Origin: VFKI01 sp033762075
GTDB taxonomy: Bacteria > Pseudomonadota > Gammaproteobacteria > DSM-16500
NCBI GenBank assembly: GCA_033762075.1
Contig: JANRLY010000003.1
Location: 1 to 64,000, forward strand
DNA: 64,000 nt
Direction: 5' to 3'
The translations under genes were made by a program, and so were the position numbers. The notes beneath the pieces were generated by a model that did not search any database, was not told the origin of the DNA, and worked only from the letters and a program-made list of their open reading frames with translations. Every line of letters begins with the position of its first letter. Within the stretch, counting starts at the first letter, position 1. Positions 44,452 through 51,984 of the stretch are shown one piece after another.

Positions 44452-45447
44452 ATGTCACAACAAAAACATGTGAAGGTTGCCATTACTGGGGCGGCAGGCC
44501 AAATTGGTTATGCCTTAATTTTTCGTATTGCATCAGGTCAAATGTTTGGTCTTGATACCACCGTCGATTTGCATTTACTTGAACTTGAACCTGCATTACC
44601 CAGCTTGCGCGGTGTTGCAATGGAGTTAGATGATTGCGCTTTTCCTTTGCTGAAAAATGTTGTGTGTACTTCGGATGTCAATGAAGCGATGCGTGGTGTG
44701 AACTGGGCAGTCTTAGTTGGCGCTGTGCCGCGCAAAGAAGGAATGGAGCGTTCTGATTTATTAAAAATTAACGGTAAAATATTTACGACACAGGGTCGTG
44801 CCATTAATGAAAATGCTGCGGACGATGTGCGTGTGTTTGTAGTCGGTAATCCTTGTAACACAAATTGTTTGATTGCAATGAGCAATGCACCAGATGTTCC
44901 GCGCGATCGTTTTTATGCGATGACCATGTTGGATGAGTTGCGTGCACGTAAACAATTAGCGATTAAAGCCAATGTCGATGTGACAACGGTGTCACGCGTC
45001 ACGATCTGGGGAAACCATTCTTCGACCCAATTTCCTGATTTTTACAATGCAAAAATTAACGGCAAACCAGCGACTGATTTTATTGATCTCGCATGGTTGC
45101 AAAATGATTTTATTCCACTGATTCAAAAACGCGGTGCAGCGGTGATTAAAGCACGCGGTGCTTCTTCTGCAGCGTCCGCTGCCAATGCTGCGCTGATGGG
45201 GGTCTATCATTTGGTGCACGAAACCGCACAAGGCGAAACATTTTCTGTCGCGCGTGCATCGCAAGGGGAATACGGTATTGATGAAGGTTTGATTTATTCT
45301 TTCCCTTGCCGCACAGAAGGTGGTCAATTAAAAGTGATCACCGGTTTGCAGCATAATGCATTTGCTGAAGAGAAATTAAAACTCACGCTCAACGAATTGC
45401 GCGCAGAGAGAGATGCAGTGCAAGAGTTGGGTCTCATTGAAGCGTAA
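44452..45447 (+). CDS. mdh: Malate dehydrogenase
   Basis: TCA-cycle NAD enzyme of the 331-aa family common in Legionella and actinobacteria. Marks: V-A-I-T-G-A-A-G-Q-I-G-Y at the N-terminus, G-A-V-P-R-K-E-G-M-E-R (substrate loop), G-N-P-C-N-T-N and I-W-G-N-H-S-S-T-Q-F-P-D with the catalytic His. A binding-site-like GAGG precedes the start. Confidence 0.96.
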   Translation: MSQQKHVKVAITGAAGQIGYALIFRIASGQMFGLDTTVDLHLLELEPALPSLRGVAMELDDCAFPLLKNVVCTSDVNEAMRGVNWAVLVGAVPRKEGMERSDLLKINGKIFTTQGRAINENAADDVRVFVVGNPCNTNCLIAMSNAPDVPRDRFYAMTMLDELRARKQLAIKANVDVTTVSRVTIWGNHSSTQFPDFYNAKINGKPATDFIDLAWLQNDFIPLIQKRGAAVIKARGASSAASAANAALMGVYHLVHETAQGETFSVARASQGEYGIDEGLIYSFPCRTEGGQLKVITGLQHNAFAEEKLKLTLNELRAERDAVQELGLIEA

Positions 45448-45460
45448 TTAATTAAATCCT

Positions 45461-45516
45461 CCCATCCTAACCTTCCCCTCCCCTGGAGGGGGAAGGGACC
45501 TTTCGGCCCCATCTTT
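45461..45516. repeat. Pyrimidine-rich hairpin after mdh
   Basis: CCTTCCCCTCCCCTGGAGGGGGAAGGG forms a strong stem 13-45 bp after the mdh stop. It belongs to the same family as the hairpin at 160-213 and may terminate the mdh transcript. Confidence 0.6.
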
Positions 45517-45576
45517 TCGTCCAAAAATGATATAATATCTTGTCACCTGTTTAATATTTCACAAGGAATCAATGAC

Positions 45577-45837
45577 ATGAAAAGGATATTCATTTTTATT
45601 TTCATTGCCTGCCTTTTTTCTGTTCAACAGGCTAATGCTGGGTACTACAAAGGCTACTCAAACGGTTATTACAAAGGTTACTCAACGGGCTATTATTACA
45701 AAGACGATACGTACGCCTATCAAGCTATTACTTGGGAAGATTGTCCTGATCCTTTTTGCTGGCCATCGCCCCCTGAAATGAGTCAAGCTAGATGTTGCAA
45801 GGTTTTTGGCAAGATTGGCGCGTATCATTCGATATAA
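45577..45837 (+). CDS. Small secreted Tyr/Gly/Lys-repeat protein, 86 aa
   Basis: The signal peptide is clear (M-K-R-I-F-I-F, cut after A-N-A at 21). The mature part begins with three imperfect repeats of the kind G-Y-Y-K-G-Y-S-(N/T), then an acidic Trp/Pro/Cys-rich segment (C-P-D-P-F-C-W-P) and ends with two adjacent cysteines. AAGGAAT precedes the ATG. I do not recognise a family. Composition suggests a secreted or surface-exposed matrix-type peptide stabilised by disulfides. Confidence 0.65.
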   Translation: MKRIFIFIFIACLFSVQQANAGYYKGYSNGYYKGYSTGYYYKDDTYAYQAITWEDCPDPFCWPSPPEMSQARCCKVFGKIGAYHSI

Positions 45838-45852
45838 AGATTAGGACACGCC

Positions 45853-46614
45853 TTATGTCCATAGCGCTAATAATGCCATGGTGCATAATCCTGCCACTAA
45901 AAACCAAAACTCAACGAAACTTTCTTTTTCGTGGGGTTCGTGGTGATGATTGATATGATGCAAAGTAGACATATATAAAAATGTACCTGCAGCAAAAGCA
46001 TTAAATGCAGCGGTAGTGAGTTGTCCTGTGTTCCATTTCAAAGTTTGTGTTAGTAATGAACCGAATAAAATCCCAAGCGGCGTCATACATGCAAATAATC
46101 CAATCGTGATGAGAATTGGAATAAACATCAGATGACTGCGATTTAAAATCATCGCGAGCGCAAAACTTTCTGAACCTTTGTGAACAATAATCGCTAAAAA
46201 TAAAATGGTTGTTGTTGCGGCCGTGGTAGTGATACCGAGCGCGGCACCTTCAATGAGTGCATGAACAATTAAGATGGCAGCTAACAATAATGAAATACTC
46301 GAAGTAATATTCTTATGATTAAGAAATCCAGATAGTTTTTCTAAAAAGAGTAAAACTAAAAATCCGGCTGCGCAAAAAGATTCTGCGATGGGAAAATGTA
46401 TATTGCTAAGTAACTGGTTAAAAATAGTCAGCGCATCAGGCAGCATGTGAAACAGAGCTGCTCCTAGAAAAATACCACTGGCAAACGCATCGCCACGTTC
46501 GAGTAGGGGGTGATGTCCAGGATGCGCGCGCATTTTCACCGGATAAATCACAGCGATCAAGCTCGTGATTAAAATCGCTGCGGCAGCAATGAGTTTATAC
46601 ATGCTCAGGGACAT
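45853..46614 (-). CDS. ZIP-family divalent metal transporter
   Basis: The product is 253 aa with eight hydrophobic segments. The long loop is short, but TM4/5 show H-A-L-I-E-G-A-A-L-G and I-V-H-K-G-S-E-S-F-A, the paired His/Glu metal-path residues of the ZIP family. The start with GAAGGAAAA before it overlaps the aroK stop by 10 bp. Likely zinc or iron uptake; specificity is not readable. Confidence 0.85.
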   Translation of the reverse strand: MSLSMYKLIAAAAILITSLIAVIYPVKMRAHPGHHPLLERGDAFASGIFLGAALFHMLPDALTIFNQLLSNIHFPIAESFCAAGFLVLLFLEKLSGFLNHKNITSSISLLLAAILIVHALIEGAALGITTTAATTTILFLAIIVHKGSESFALAMILNRSHLMFIPILITIGLFACMTPLGILFGSLLTQTLKWNTGQLTTAAFNAFAAGTFLYMSTLHHINHHHEPHEKESFVEFWFLVAGLCTMALLALWT

Positions 46615-47141
46615 GTTGGATTTTCCTTCTTCAACCACGCCAAAATATCATCGGCGACTGATTTTACATTTCTTTGATCTGTTGGTACGCGAAAGTCGGC
46701 CATTGCTTGATATAAAGGTTCGCGTTCGAGCTGGAGTTTTTCGAGGACTTCTTGACGATTTTTAACGCGCAACATAGGCCGTCGACTTTCGTTGACGGTG
46801 CGATTCTTTTGGTGGCGAAGCGAAACCTCAAGATAGACGACAGTCCCGTGTTCGCATAATAGTTGTCGGCATAAAGGCGAAAGGACGGTTCCACCGCCGG
46901 TGGCTAGGACGATGCCAGATTTTTTGACCAAATCGCTGACAACTGTTTCTTCCCGTTTACGAAATCCTTCCTCGCCTTCCAGGTCAAAGATCCAGCCGAT
47001 ATCAACGCCAGTACGCTTTTCAATTTCTTCGTCGGTATCATGAAAGGTAACACCTAGCTGCGCGGCCAAATATTTGCCAACGCTGCTTTTGCCAGCACCC
47101 ATGGGGCCGATGAGATAAATATTTTTGCTTTTAGGGTTCAC
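46605..47141 (-). CDS. aroK: Shikimate kinase
   Basis: The product is 178 aa. Walker A G-P-M-G-A-G-K-S-S at residues 12-20, D-T-D-E-E-I-E (metal and shikimate site), A-T-G-G-G-T-V and R-R-P-M-L (substrate lid) are all present. It phosphorylates shikimate in the chorismate pathway, whose product feeds ubiC nearby on the opposite strand. Confidence 0.95.
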   Translation of the reverse strand: MNPKSKNIYLIGPMGAGKSSVGKYLAAQLGVTFHDTDEEIEKRTGVDIGWIFDLEGEEGFRKREETVVSDLVKKSGIVLATGGGTVLSPLCRQLLCEHGTVVYLEVSLRHQKNRTVNESRRPMLRVKNRQEVLEKLQLEREPLYQAMADFRVPTDQRNVKSVADDILAWLKKENPTCP

Positions 47142-47254
47142 TTTCTTTTTCTCTCCAAACTTGCCCGATTTTAAACTGATTGGAGTGTAATTAGTACAAG
47201 AAAACTTGCCTTTTTAGTCATTGTTACGGCACTATTCCATACCCAGCTTTATTG
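47142..47254. other. Gap between aroK and the foldback element
   Basis: This AT-rich stretch lies upstream of aroK and should hold its promoter. No gene was seen. The foldback element at 47255 fills the remainder of the gap to ubiC. Confidence 0.4.
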
Positions 47255-47445
47255 AGGTATACCTCTCGCAGATGAGTTTTTGGGTTTTTAGCGCTCAGAT
47301 TGCGAGAGATTCAAACGTTCTGATTGAGAAAAATTGAAGGCGTACTCATTGCTACGTCGAGATTTTTCGATTGAAGAACATTTGAAGATCGATGCAAGAT
47401 GGGATGCTAAAAATCCTAAAATTCATGTGCGAGAGGTATATACCT
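47255..47445 (+). repeat. 185-bp foldback element, copy A (upstream of ubiC)
   Basis: Ends AGGTATACCTCTCGCA and TGCGAGAGGTATATACCT are inverted copies. The interior is a long imperfect palindrome: TTTTTAGCGCTCAGATTGC near the left and GATGGGATGCTAAAAATCC near the right. A second copy, in opposite orientation on the chromosome, is at 54393-54574, and the two align along nearly the whole length. The right end puts GAGAGG nine bases before the ubiC ATG at 47446, so the element supplies the ribosome binding site. Confidence 0.8.
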
Positions 47446-47991
47446 ATGTGTTCCTTAAGGTGGGGCGCAACCTTGCCTGAGCAGCCTTCAGCGATGCATT
47501 TTTGGCTGCAGTATGCCGGTTCTTTTATGCAGCGATTACGTCGATATGGGATTTCTCATCCGATTGTTCAAGTGTTACAACAATCATGGCAGCTTCCTGC
47601 TCAAGAAGAGCGAAAATTATTATCTATTCGCACACGGAGTCGTGTGTTAGTGCGTGACGTTTTTATTGTCAGTGAAAATAATCAATGGATGTTTGCGCGC
47701 AGTATTTTCCCGCGGACTAGTTTAACAGGGAAAGAAAAACAACTTGCACGATTAAAAAATCGTTCTTTAGGTTCTGTTCTATTTCGACATCAAAATATGC
47801 ACCGTAGCCTTTTTGAATTTTCTGAGATTAAACCAGGCAATCGTCTGCATACAAGCATGATGGAAATAGCAGAGCGTTCTTTCGAATCATTATGGGCACG
47901 ACGTTCTATGTTTACTTTAGGAAAAAAATCACTTTTATTGACTGAAGTTTTTTTGCCAGATGTTTTTGCGCTTGGAGATTCTCGTGGGTAA
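47446..47991 (+). CDS. ubiC: Chorismate lyase
   Basis: Removes pyruvate from chorismate to give 4-hydroxybenzoate for ubiquinone. The product is 181 aa from the ATG at 47446; the in-frame ATG at 47392 lies inside the foldback element and is unlikely. Marks: W-L-x-Y-A-G-S-F-M-Q-R-L, R-x-x-x-L-x-x-R-x-V-F, W-M-F-A-R-S-I-F-P-R-T-S and the L-G-S-V-L-F segment near residue 110. Overlaps ubiA by 8 bp. Confidence 0.92.
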   Translation: MCSLRWGATLPEQPSAMHFWLQYAGSFMQRLRRYGISHPIVQVLQQSWQLPAQEERKLLSIRTRSRVLVRDVFIVSENNQWMFARSIFPRTSLTGKEKQLARLKNRSLGSVLFRHQNMHRSLFEFSEIKPGNRLHTSMMEIAERSFESLWARRSMFTLGKKSLLLTEVFLPDVFALGDSRG

Positions 47992-48817
47992 TTATATTGC
48001 GCTATTGAGGCTGAACAAGCCCATCGGCATTTTATTGTTATTATGGCCTACATTGTGGGCGTTATGGTTGGCTGCTTGTGGAATGCCTGATTTAAAAATA
48101 TTATTGATTTTTGTTTTCGGTGTGATCGTGATGCGCTCTGCGGGCTGTGTCATTAATGATATTGCAGATCGTGATTTTGATCGTTATGTGATGCGTACGC
48201 AAGAACGACCGATTACTTCAGGCAAAATTGCATTGCGTGAAGCCTATCTTATTTTTTTATTATTAGTGTCTCTCGCATTTGGTTTGGTGAGCATGCTGAA
48301 TTATTTGACGATGGCATTAGCATGTGTCGGAATTATATTTGTGATGGTTTATCCTTTGCTCAAGCGTGTCACGCATTTACCACAATTAGGATTAGGTGTG
48401 ACGTTTTCTTGGGGTATACCCATGGCTTTTTCTGCAGTGAATGGTTATCTTGAAACGGGCACAGGATGGCTTTTTTTAACAGCTGTTGTGTGGACTTTGA
48501 TGTACGACACACTGTATGCCATGACAGATCGTCAAGATGATATTAAGATTGGACTACACTCAACAGCTATTTTATTTGGGCGTTATGATCGGTTAGTTAT
48601 TTTTTTATTACAATCTTTAGTGCTTGCTTTATTATTTTATTGCGGGATTATTTTTCAGCTCGGTAAATTTTACAGCGCGATGTTAATTTTGGTGGCGACA
48701 TTATTTTTTTACCAGCAATATTTAATTCGTGAGCGTGACCCACTGAATTGTTTCCGTGCATTTCTCAATAATAATTGGGTAGGATTGATTATCTTTCTTG
48801 GAATTGTAAACGCATGA
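47984..48817 (+). CDS. ubiA: 4-hydroxybenzoate polyprenyltransferase
   Basis: Integral membrane enzyme attaching the polyprenyl tail. The product is 277 aa from a GTG at 47984 with GGAG six bases before it, the natural family start (G-N-Y-I-A-L-L-R-L-N-K-P-I-G). Both Asp motifs are visible: N-D-I-A-D-R-D-F-D and D-x-L-Y-A-M-T-D-R-Q-D-D. Overlaps pdxB by 4 bp. Confidence 0.94.
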   Translation: MGNYIALLRLNKPIGILLLLWPTLWALWLAACGMPDLKILLIFVFGVIVMRSAGCVINDIADRDFDRYVMRTQERPITSGKIALREAYLIFLLLVSLAFGLVSMLNYLTMALACVGIIFVMVYPLLKRVTHLPQLGLGVTFSWGIPMAFSAVNGYLETGTGWLFLTAVVWTLMYDTLYAMTDRQDDIKIGLHSTAILFGRYDRLVIFLLQSLVLALLFYCGIIFQLGKFYSAMLILVATLFFYQQYLIRERDPLNCFRAFLNNNWVGLIIFLGIVNA

Positions 48818-49908
48818 AAATTGTTGCTGATGAAAATATTACATTGCTTGGACATTATTTCGGTCAATTAGGCACAGTTATCCAAAAACCTGGCCGTGCA
48901 ATTTCGCACGAAGATATTTTAGATGCGGATATTTTATTGGTACGTTCTGTTACGCCTGTCAATGCAGCATTATTACAAGGTTCCTCTGTCAAATTTGTTG
49001 GGAGTGTCACCACCGGAATTGATCATCTTGATACAGAGTGGTTGAATCAAGCGGGGATTCATTGGGCGTCTGCAAAAGGATGTAATGCCAATGCAGTCGT
49101 CGAATATATTATTTGTACTGTTGCAGCTTTACAAAAAGAAGGTTTTTTACAAAATAGTTTACTGCGTGCAGGGATTATCGGTGCAGGACGAATTGGAAAT
49201 GCTGTTGCAGAAAAATTAAAATATCTTAATTTTGAAATTATTTTCTGTGATCCTTTTCGAACGGATATTGAGCAAACGCCTTTTGAAAAAATATCTGATT
49301 GTGATTTAATTTCATTTCATACGCCGCTCACAATGACAGATCATTATCCTACTTATCATATGGTGGATCGTGAATTTTTAGCGAGACAAAAAAAAGATTG
49401 TATTTTATTGAATACAGCGCGTGGTGCAGTTATTAATTCTCATGATTTGAAATACTATGGACGCGAATGTATTTGGTGTTTAGATGTGTGGGAAAATGAA
49501 CCAACAATTGATTTTTCGATTCTTGAGTCTGCCTTGATTGCAACACCGCATATTGCGGGTTACTCTGTGCAAGCAAAAAATCGCGGCACAGAAATGATTT
49601 TTACAGCGCTTTCTAAATGGTTGTCTAATAAAATTCACTTAACTTCCAATCCATTACCAGAAAATCCACATATTATTTTATGTGAAAATGAAAAAATGGA
49701 TTGGCAAGATGTTGTTTTAAAAATATTTGATCCCCGAAAATTAACAGAACAAATGCAATTTATCATGCCGAGTGGTTACGAACATTTTGATTGGCTCAGA
49801 AAAAATTTTACGCAACGACAAGAATTTTCGGCAATACAAATCAAAGAGATAACAATATCAGTTGAGCAAAAAATTTTGCTAGAAAAATTAGGTGTGCAAT
49901 GCATTTAA
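48814..49908 (+). CDS. pdxB: Erythronate-4-phosphate dehydrogenase
   Basis: Second step of DXP-independent-name vitamin B6 synthesis (erythronate-4-phosphate to 2-oxo form). The product is 364 aa from an ATGA overlap with ubiA. Marks: M-K-I-V-A-D-E-N at the start, G-S-V-T-T-G-I-D-H-L-D, the Rossmann G-I-I-G-A-G-R-I-G, N-T-A-R-G-A-V-I and the late P-H-I-A-G-Y-S catalytic His. The C-terminal PdxB dimerisation region is present. Confidence 0.92.
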   Translation: MKIVADENITLLGHYFGQLGTVIQKPGRAISHEDILDADILLVRSVTPVNAALLQGSSVKFVGSVTTGIDHLDTEWLNQAGIHWASAKGCNANAVVEYIICTVAALQKEGFLQNSLLRAGIIGAGRIGNAVAEKLKYLNFEIIFCDPFRTDIEQTPFEKISDCDLISFHTPLTMTDHYPTYHMVDREFLARQKKDCILLNTARGAVINSHDLKYYGRECIWCLDVWENEPTIDFSILESALIATPHIAGYSVQAKNRGTEMIFTALSKWLSNKIHLTSNPLPENPHIILCENEKMDWQDVVLKIFDPRKLTEQMQFIMPSGYEHFDWLRKNFTQRQEFSAIQIKEITISVEQKILLEKLGVQCI

Positions 49909-49909
49909 A

Positions 49910-49995
49910 TTGATATGCAATGAAATGTGGTAGAATAAGCTTCGTGTGTGTTTCTTGGGCGAAAGGAAGTTTCACTTCAACACAAGGAGCGTGCT
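49910..49995 (+). promoter_or_regulatory. Possible promoter and leader of the GH5-like gene
   Basis: TTGATA (49910-49915) and TAGAAT (49931-49936) have 15-bp spacing, and TGG just before the second makes an extended -10 plausible. AAGGAGC lies 6-7 bases before the ATG at 49996 and fixes that start. Confidence 0.35.
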
Positions 49996-51984
49996 ATGTC
50001 ATTCTATTGCCGAAAATTTTTATACATCAGTTTTTTCTTACTCAATTTATTATTTCTTAATGTTGCATACGCGGGCACAGTTCTTTCTATCCAAGGTTCT
50101 AATTTTTATATCAATGGCGCAATTACTAATCCTAATACAGCGCAACAAGGATTGTTGCCGAATAGTCGTATGATCCAAGCTATTTTCGATGATTCCAATC
50201 CTACTACTGTCAGTAAATGGGTTTATCCTGACACAAAAAAATGGGATCCCAATCGAAATACTCAGGAATTCATTAATGCTATTCCAACTTATCGTCAATA
50301 TGGTTTATTGGCAGTGACGGTAGGTCTTCAAGGTGGTGGCCCTATCGCTGGACAATTTGGTGCTAACCAAGCGTGGACTAATAGTGCAATTAAAGCGGAT
50401 GGGAGTTTAGATCCGGTTTATCTTGCGCGACTAGATAAAGTCATTCGTGCGCTAGATGCGAATGGTATGGTGGCCATTGTAAGTTGTTTTTATGCCGGTC
50501 AACAAAACCGAGTCAGTTCGGATGCAGCTGCTTCTATTGCAGTCAACAACGTAGTGGATTGGTTAGTTGCACAACAGTACACGAATGTCATACTTGAAAT
50601 TGCAAATGAACCTTCCAGTGGGCATTTCCCCTCACATCCAGCGCTACAGCTTGCTAATGTTTACAAGCTTGTTGCCCAAGCCAAGGCACGTGCAGGCGGT
50701 AAAATTTTAGTTGGAAATGACTCTAATTCCAGTGTGCCGCCAACTTCCTTAATTAACGCAGAAGACGTTGTGATGATGCATGGCAATGGTTTGAATGCTT
50801 CACAAGTGACTACACTCGTTAATTCAACACGTAAGCTAACGAACAAACCAATCTTAATTAACGAAGACTCAACTTCAGTTGCTAATTTTTCGGCTGCAAC
50901 GAAAGCGGGTGGATCATGGGGATACTATGATCAAGGGAAAAACAATTATGTGGACGGTTTCCAATCTCTGCCGATCAATTGGAACGTGAATACAACGGCA
51001 AAAAAAGCCTTTTTCACAGCGATTGGCGCACCGACATCCACTGGCACATTGCAAGTGTCTGCTTCGAGTGGCTCTGATCCTAATTGTGCAACAGCAAGTG
51101 ATAAATTGCTTTTAAATGGTACCTCAAGCGGGGCGGCATTTACCGTGGGCAGTGGTATTTCACAAGTCTTAACAACAGGGACATATCAGATTGATTTAGC
51201 GTCTGAAACGACACCTGTCTCCGCTGGCACAGGGACATGTAGCAGTAACTTAAGTGCATCACAAGTGACGATTACAAAAGGGCAAACAACTTCTGTGACG
51301 GCAACTTATACTTATCAAGCTGCAACGAGTACTGGCACAATCAGTGTGAAACCTTCGACTAGTTCTGATTCAAGATGCGGTAGTGTCGCAGATACGTTGT
51401 ATCTTGATGGCGGAACAGCGGGTACCGCTTTTACAGCTTCTCAGGGTGTTTCAAAAGCAGTTGCAGTGGGGCAGCATACACTGGCATTGGCTTCTGCTAA
51501 GGCTATTCCTGCGGGAGGCGGGCAGTCAGGGACTTGTACGAGCGCTCTGAGCGCATCGCAGGCAGCAGTCACAGCAGGTCAAACTGTTGCCGTGACAGCG
51601 ACTTATCAATATAAGGCTGTTACTCCGGGTGGCGTGTGTTCAATCACTTATTCATCGGTGACTGGAACACCGGCTTGGGATGTCAAGATGGATGAATTCC
51701 GCGTAAGCGTTAGCCTGACAGGCTTTCCAGTGGATTCAAGCGGTAACATCAGTATCAATGGCTCTATGGTGATGAAGAATACCATCAGGAACTTCTGGGC
51801 TGATCAATCCTTCACACCAACAATCAACGGTGCGACAGGAACATTCGTGGGTAAGTTTTATGGAAAAACTGGTTCTGGAGTGTTCAGTTTGTCGGGCGCT
51901 TTAGTAGACGGTAAACCCGTTGCGATGAAAGTGGGTGATAATCCCTTGCAGTCATTGACGATTAATGGGGTTGCTTGTCATTAA
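49996..51984 (+). CDS. Secreted glycoside hydrolase family 5-like protein with three-domain C-terminal tail
   Basis: The product is 662 aa from the ATG at 49996; a longer in-frame start at 49948 has no binding site and would bury the signal peptide (cut near A26). The catalytic domain (about 30-345) is GH5-like: L-E-I-A-N-E-P with acid/base E205 and I-L-I-N-E-D with candidate nucleophile E290, plus V-V-M-M-H-G-N-G between them. Two related ~90-residue units follow (350-440 and 447-540), then a terminal domain 547-662 that matches the tail of the beta-helix protein at 42134. Probably a secreted beta-glucanase/cellulase-type enzyme; substrate not known. Confidence 0.82.
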   Translation: MSFYCRKFLYISFFLLNLLFLNVAYAGTVLSIQGSNFYINGAITNPNTAQQGLLPNSRMIQAIFDDSNPTTVSKWVYPDTKKWDPNRNTQEFINAIPTYRQYGLLAVTVGLQGGGPIAGQFGANQAWTNSAIKADGSLDPVYLARLDKVIRALDANGMVAIVSCFYAGQQNRVSSDAAASIAVNNVVDWLVAQQYTNVILEIANEPSSGHFPSHPALQLANVYKLVAQAKARAGGKILVGNDSNSSVPPTSLINAEDVVMMHGNGLNASQVTTLVNSTRKLTNKPILINEDSTSVANFSAATKAGGSWGYYDQGKNNYVDGFQSLPINWNVNTTAKKAFFTAIGAPTSTGTLQVSASSGSDPNCATASDKLLLNGTSSGAAFTVGSGISQVLTTGTYQIDLASETTPVSAGTGTCSSNLSASQVTITKGQTTSVTATYTYQAATSTGTISVKPSTSSDSRCGSVADTLYLDGGTAGTAFTASQGVSKAVAVGQHTLALASAKAIPAGGGQSGTCTSALSASQAAVTAGQTVAVTATYQYKAVTPGGVCSITYSSVTGTPAWDVKMDEFRVSVSLTGFPVDSSGNISINGSMVMKNTIRNFWADQSFTPTINGATGTFVGKFYGKTGSGVFSLSGALVDGKPVAMKVGDNPLQSLTINGVACH

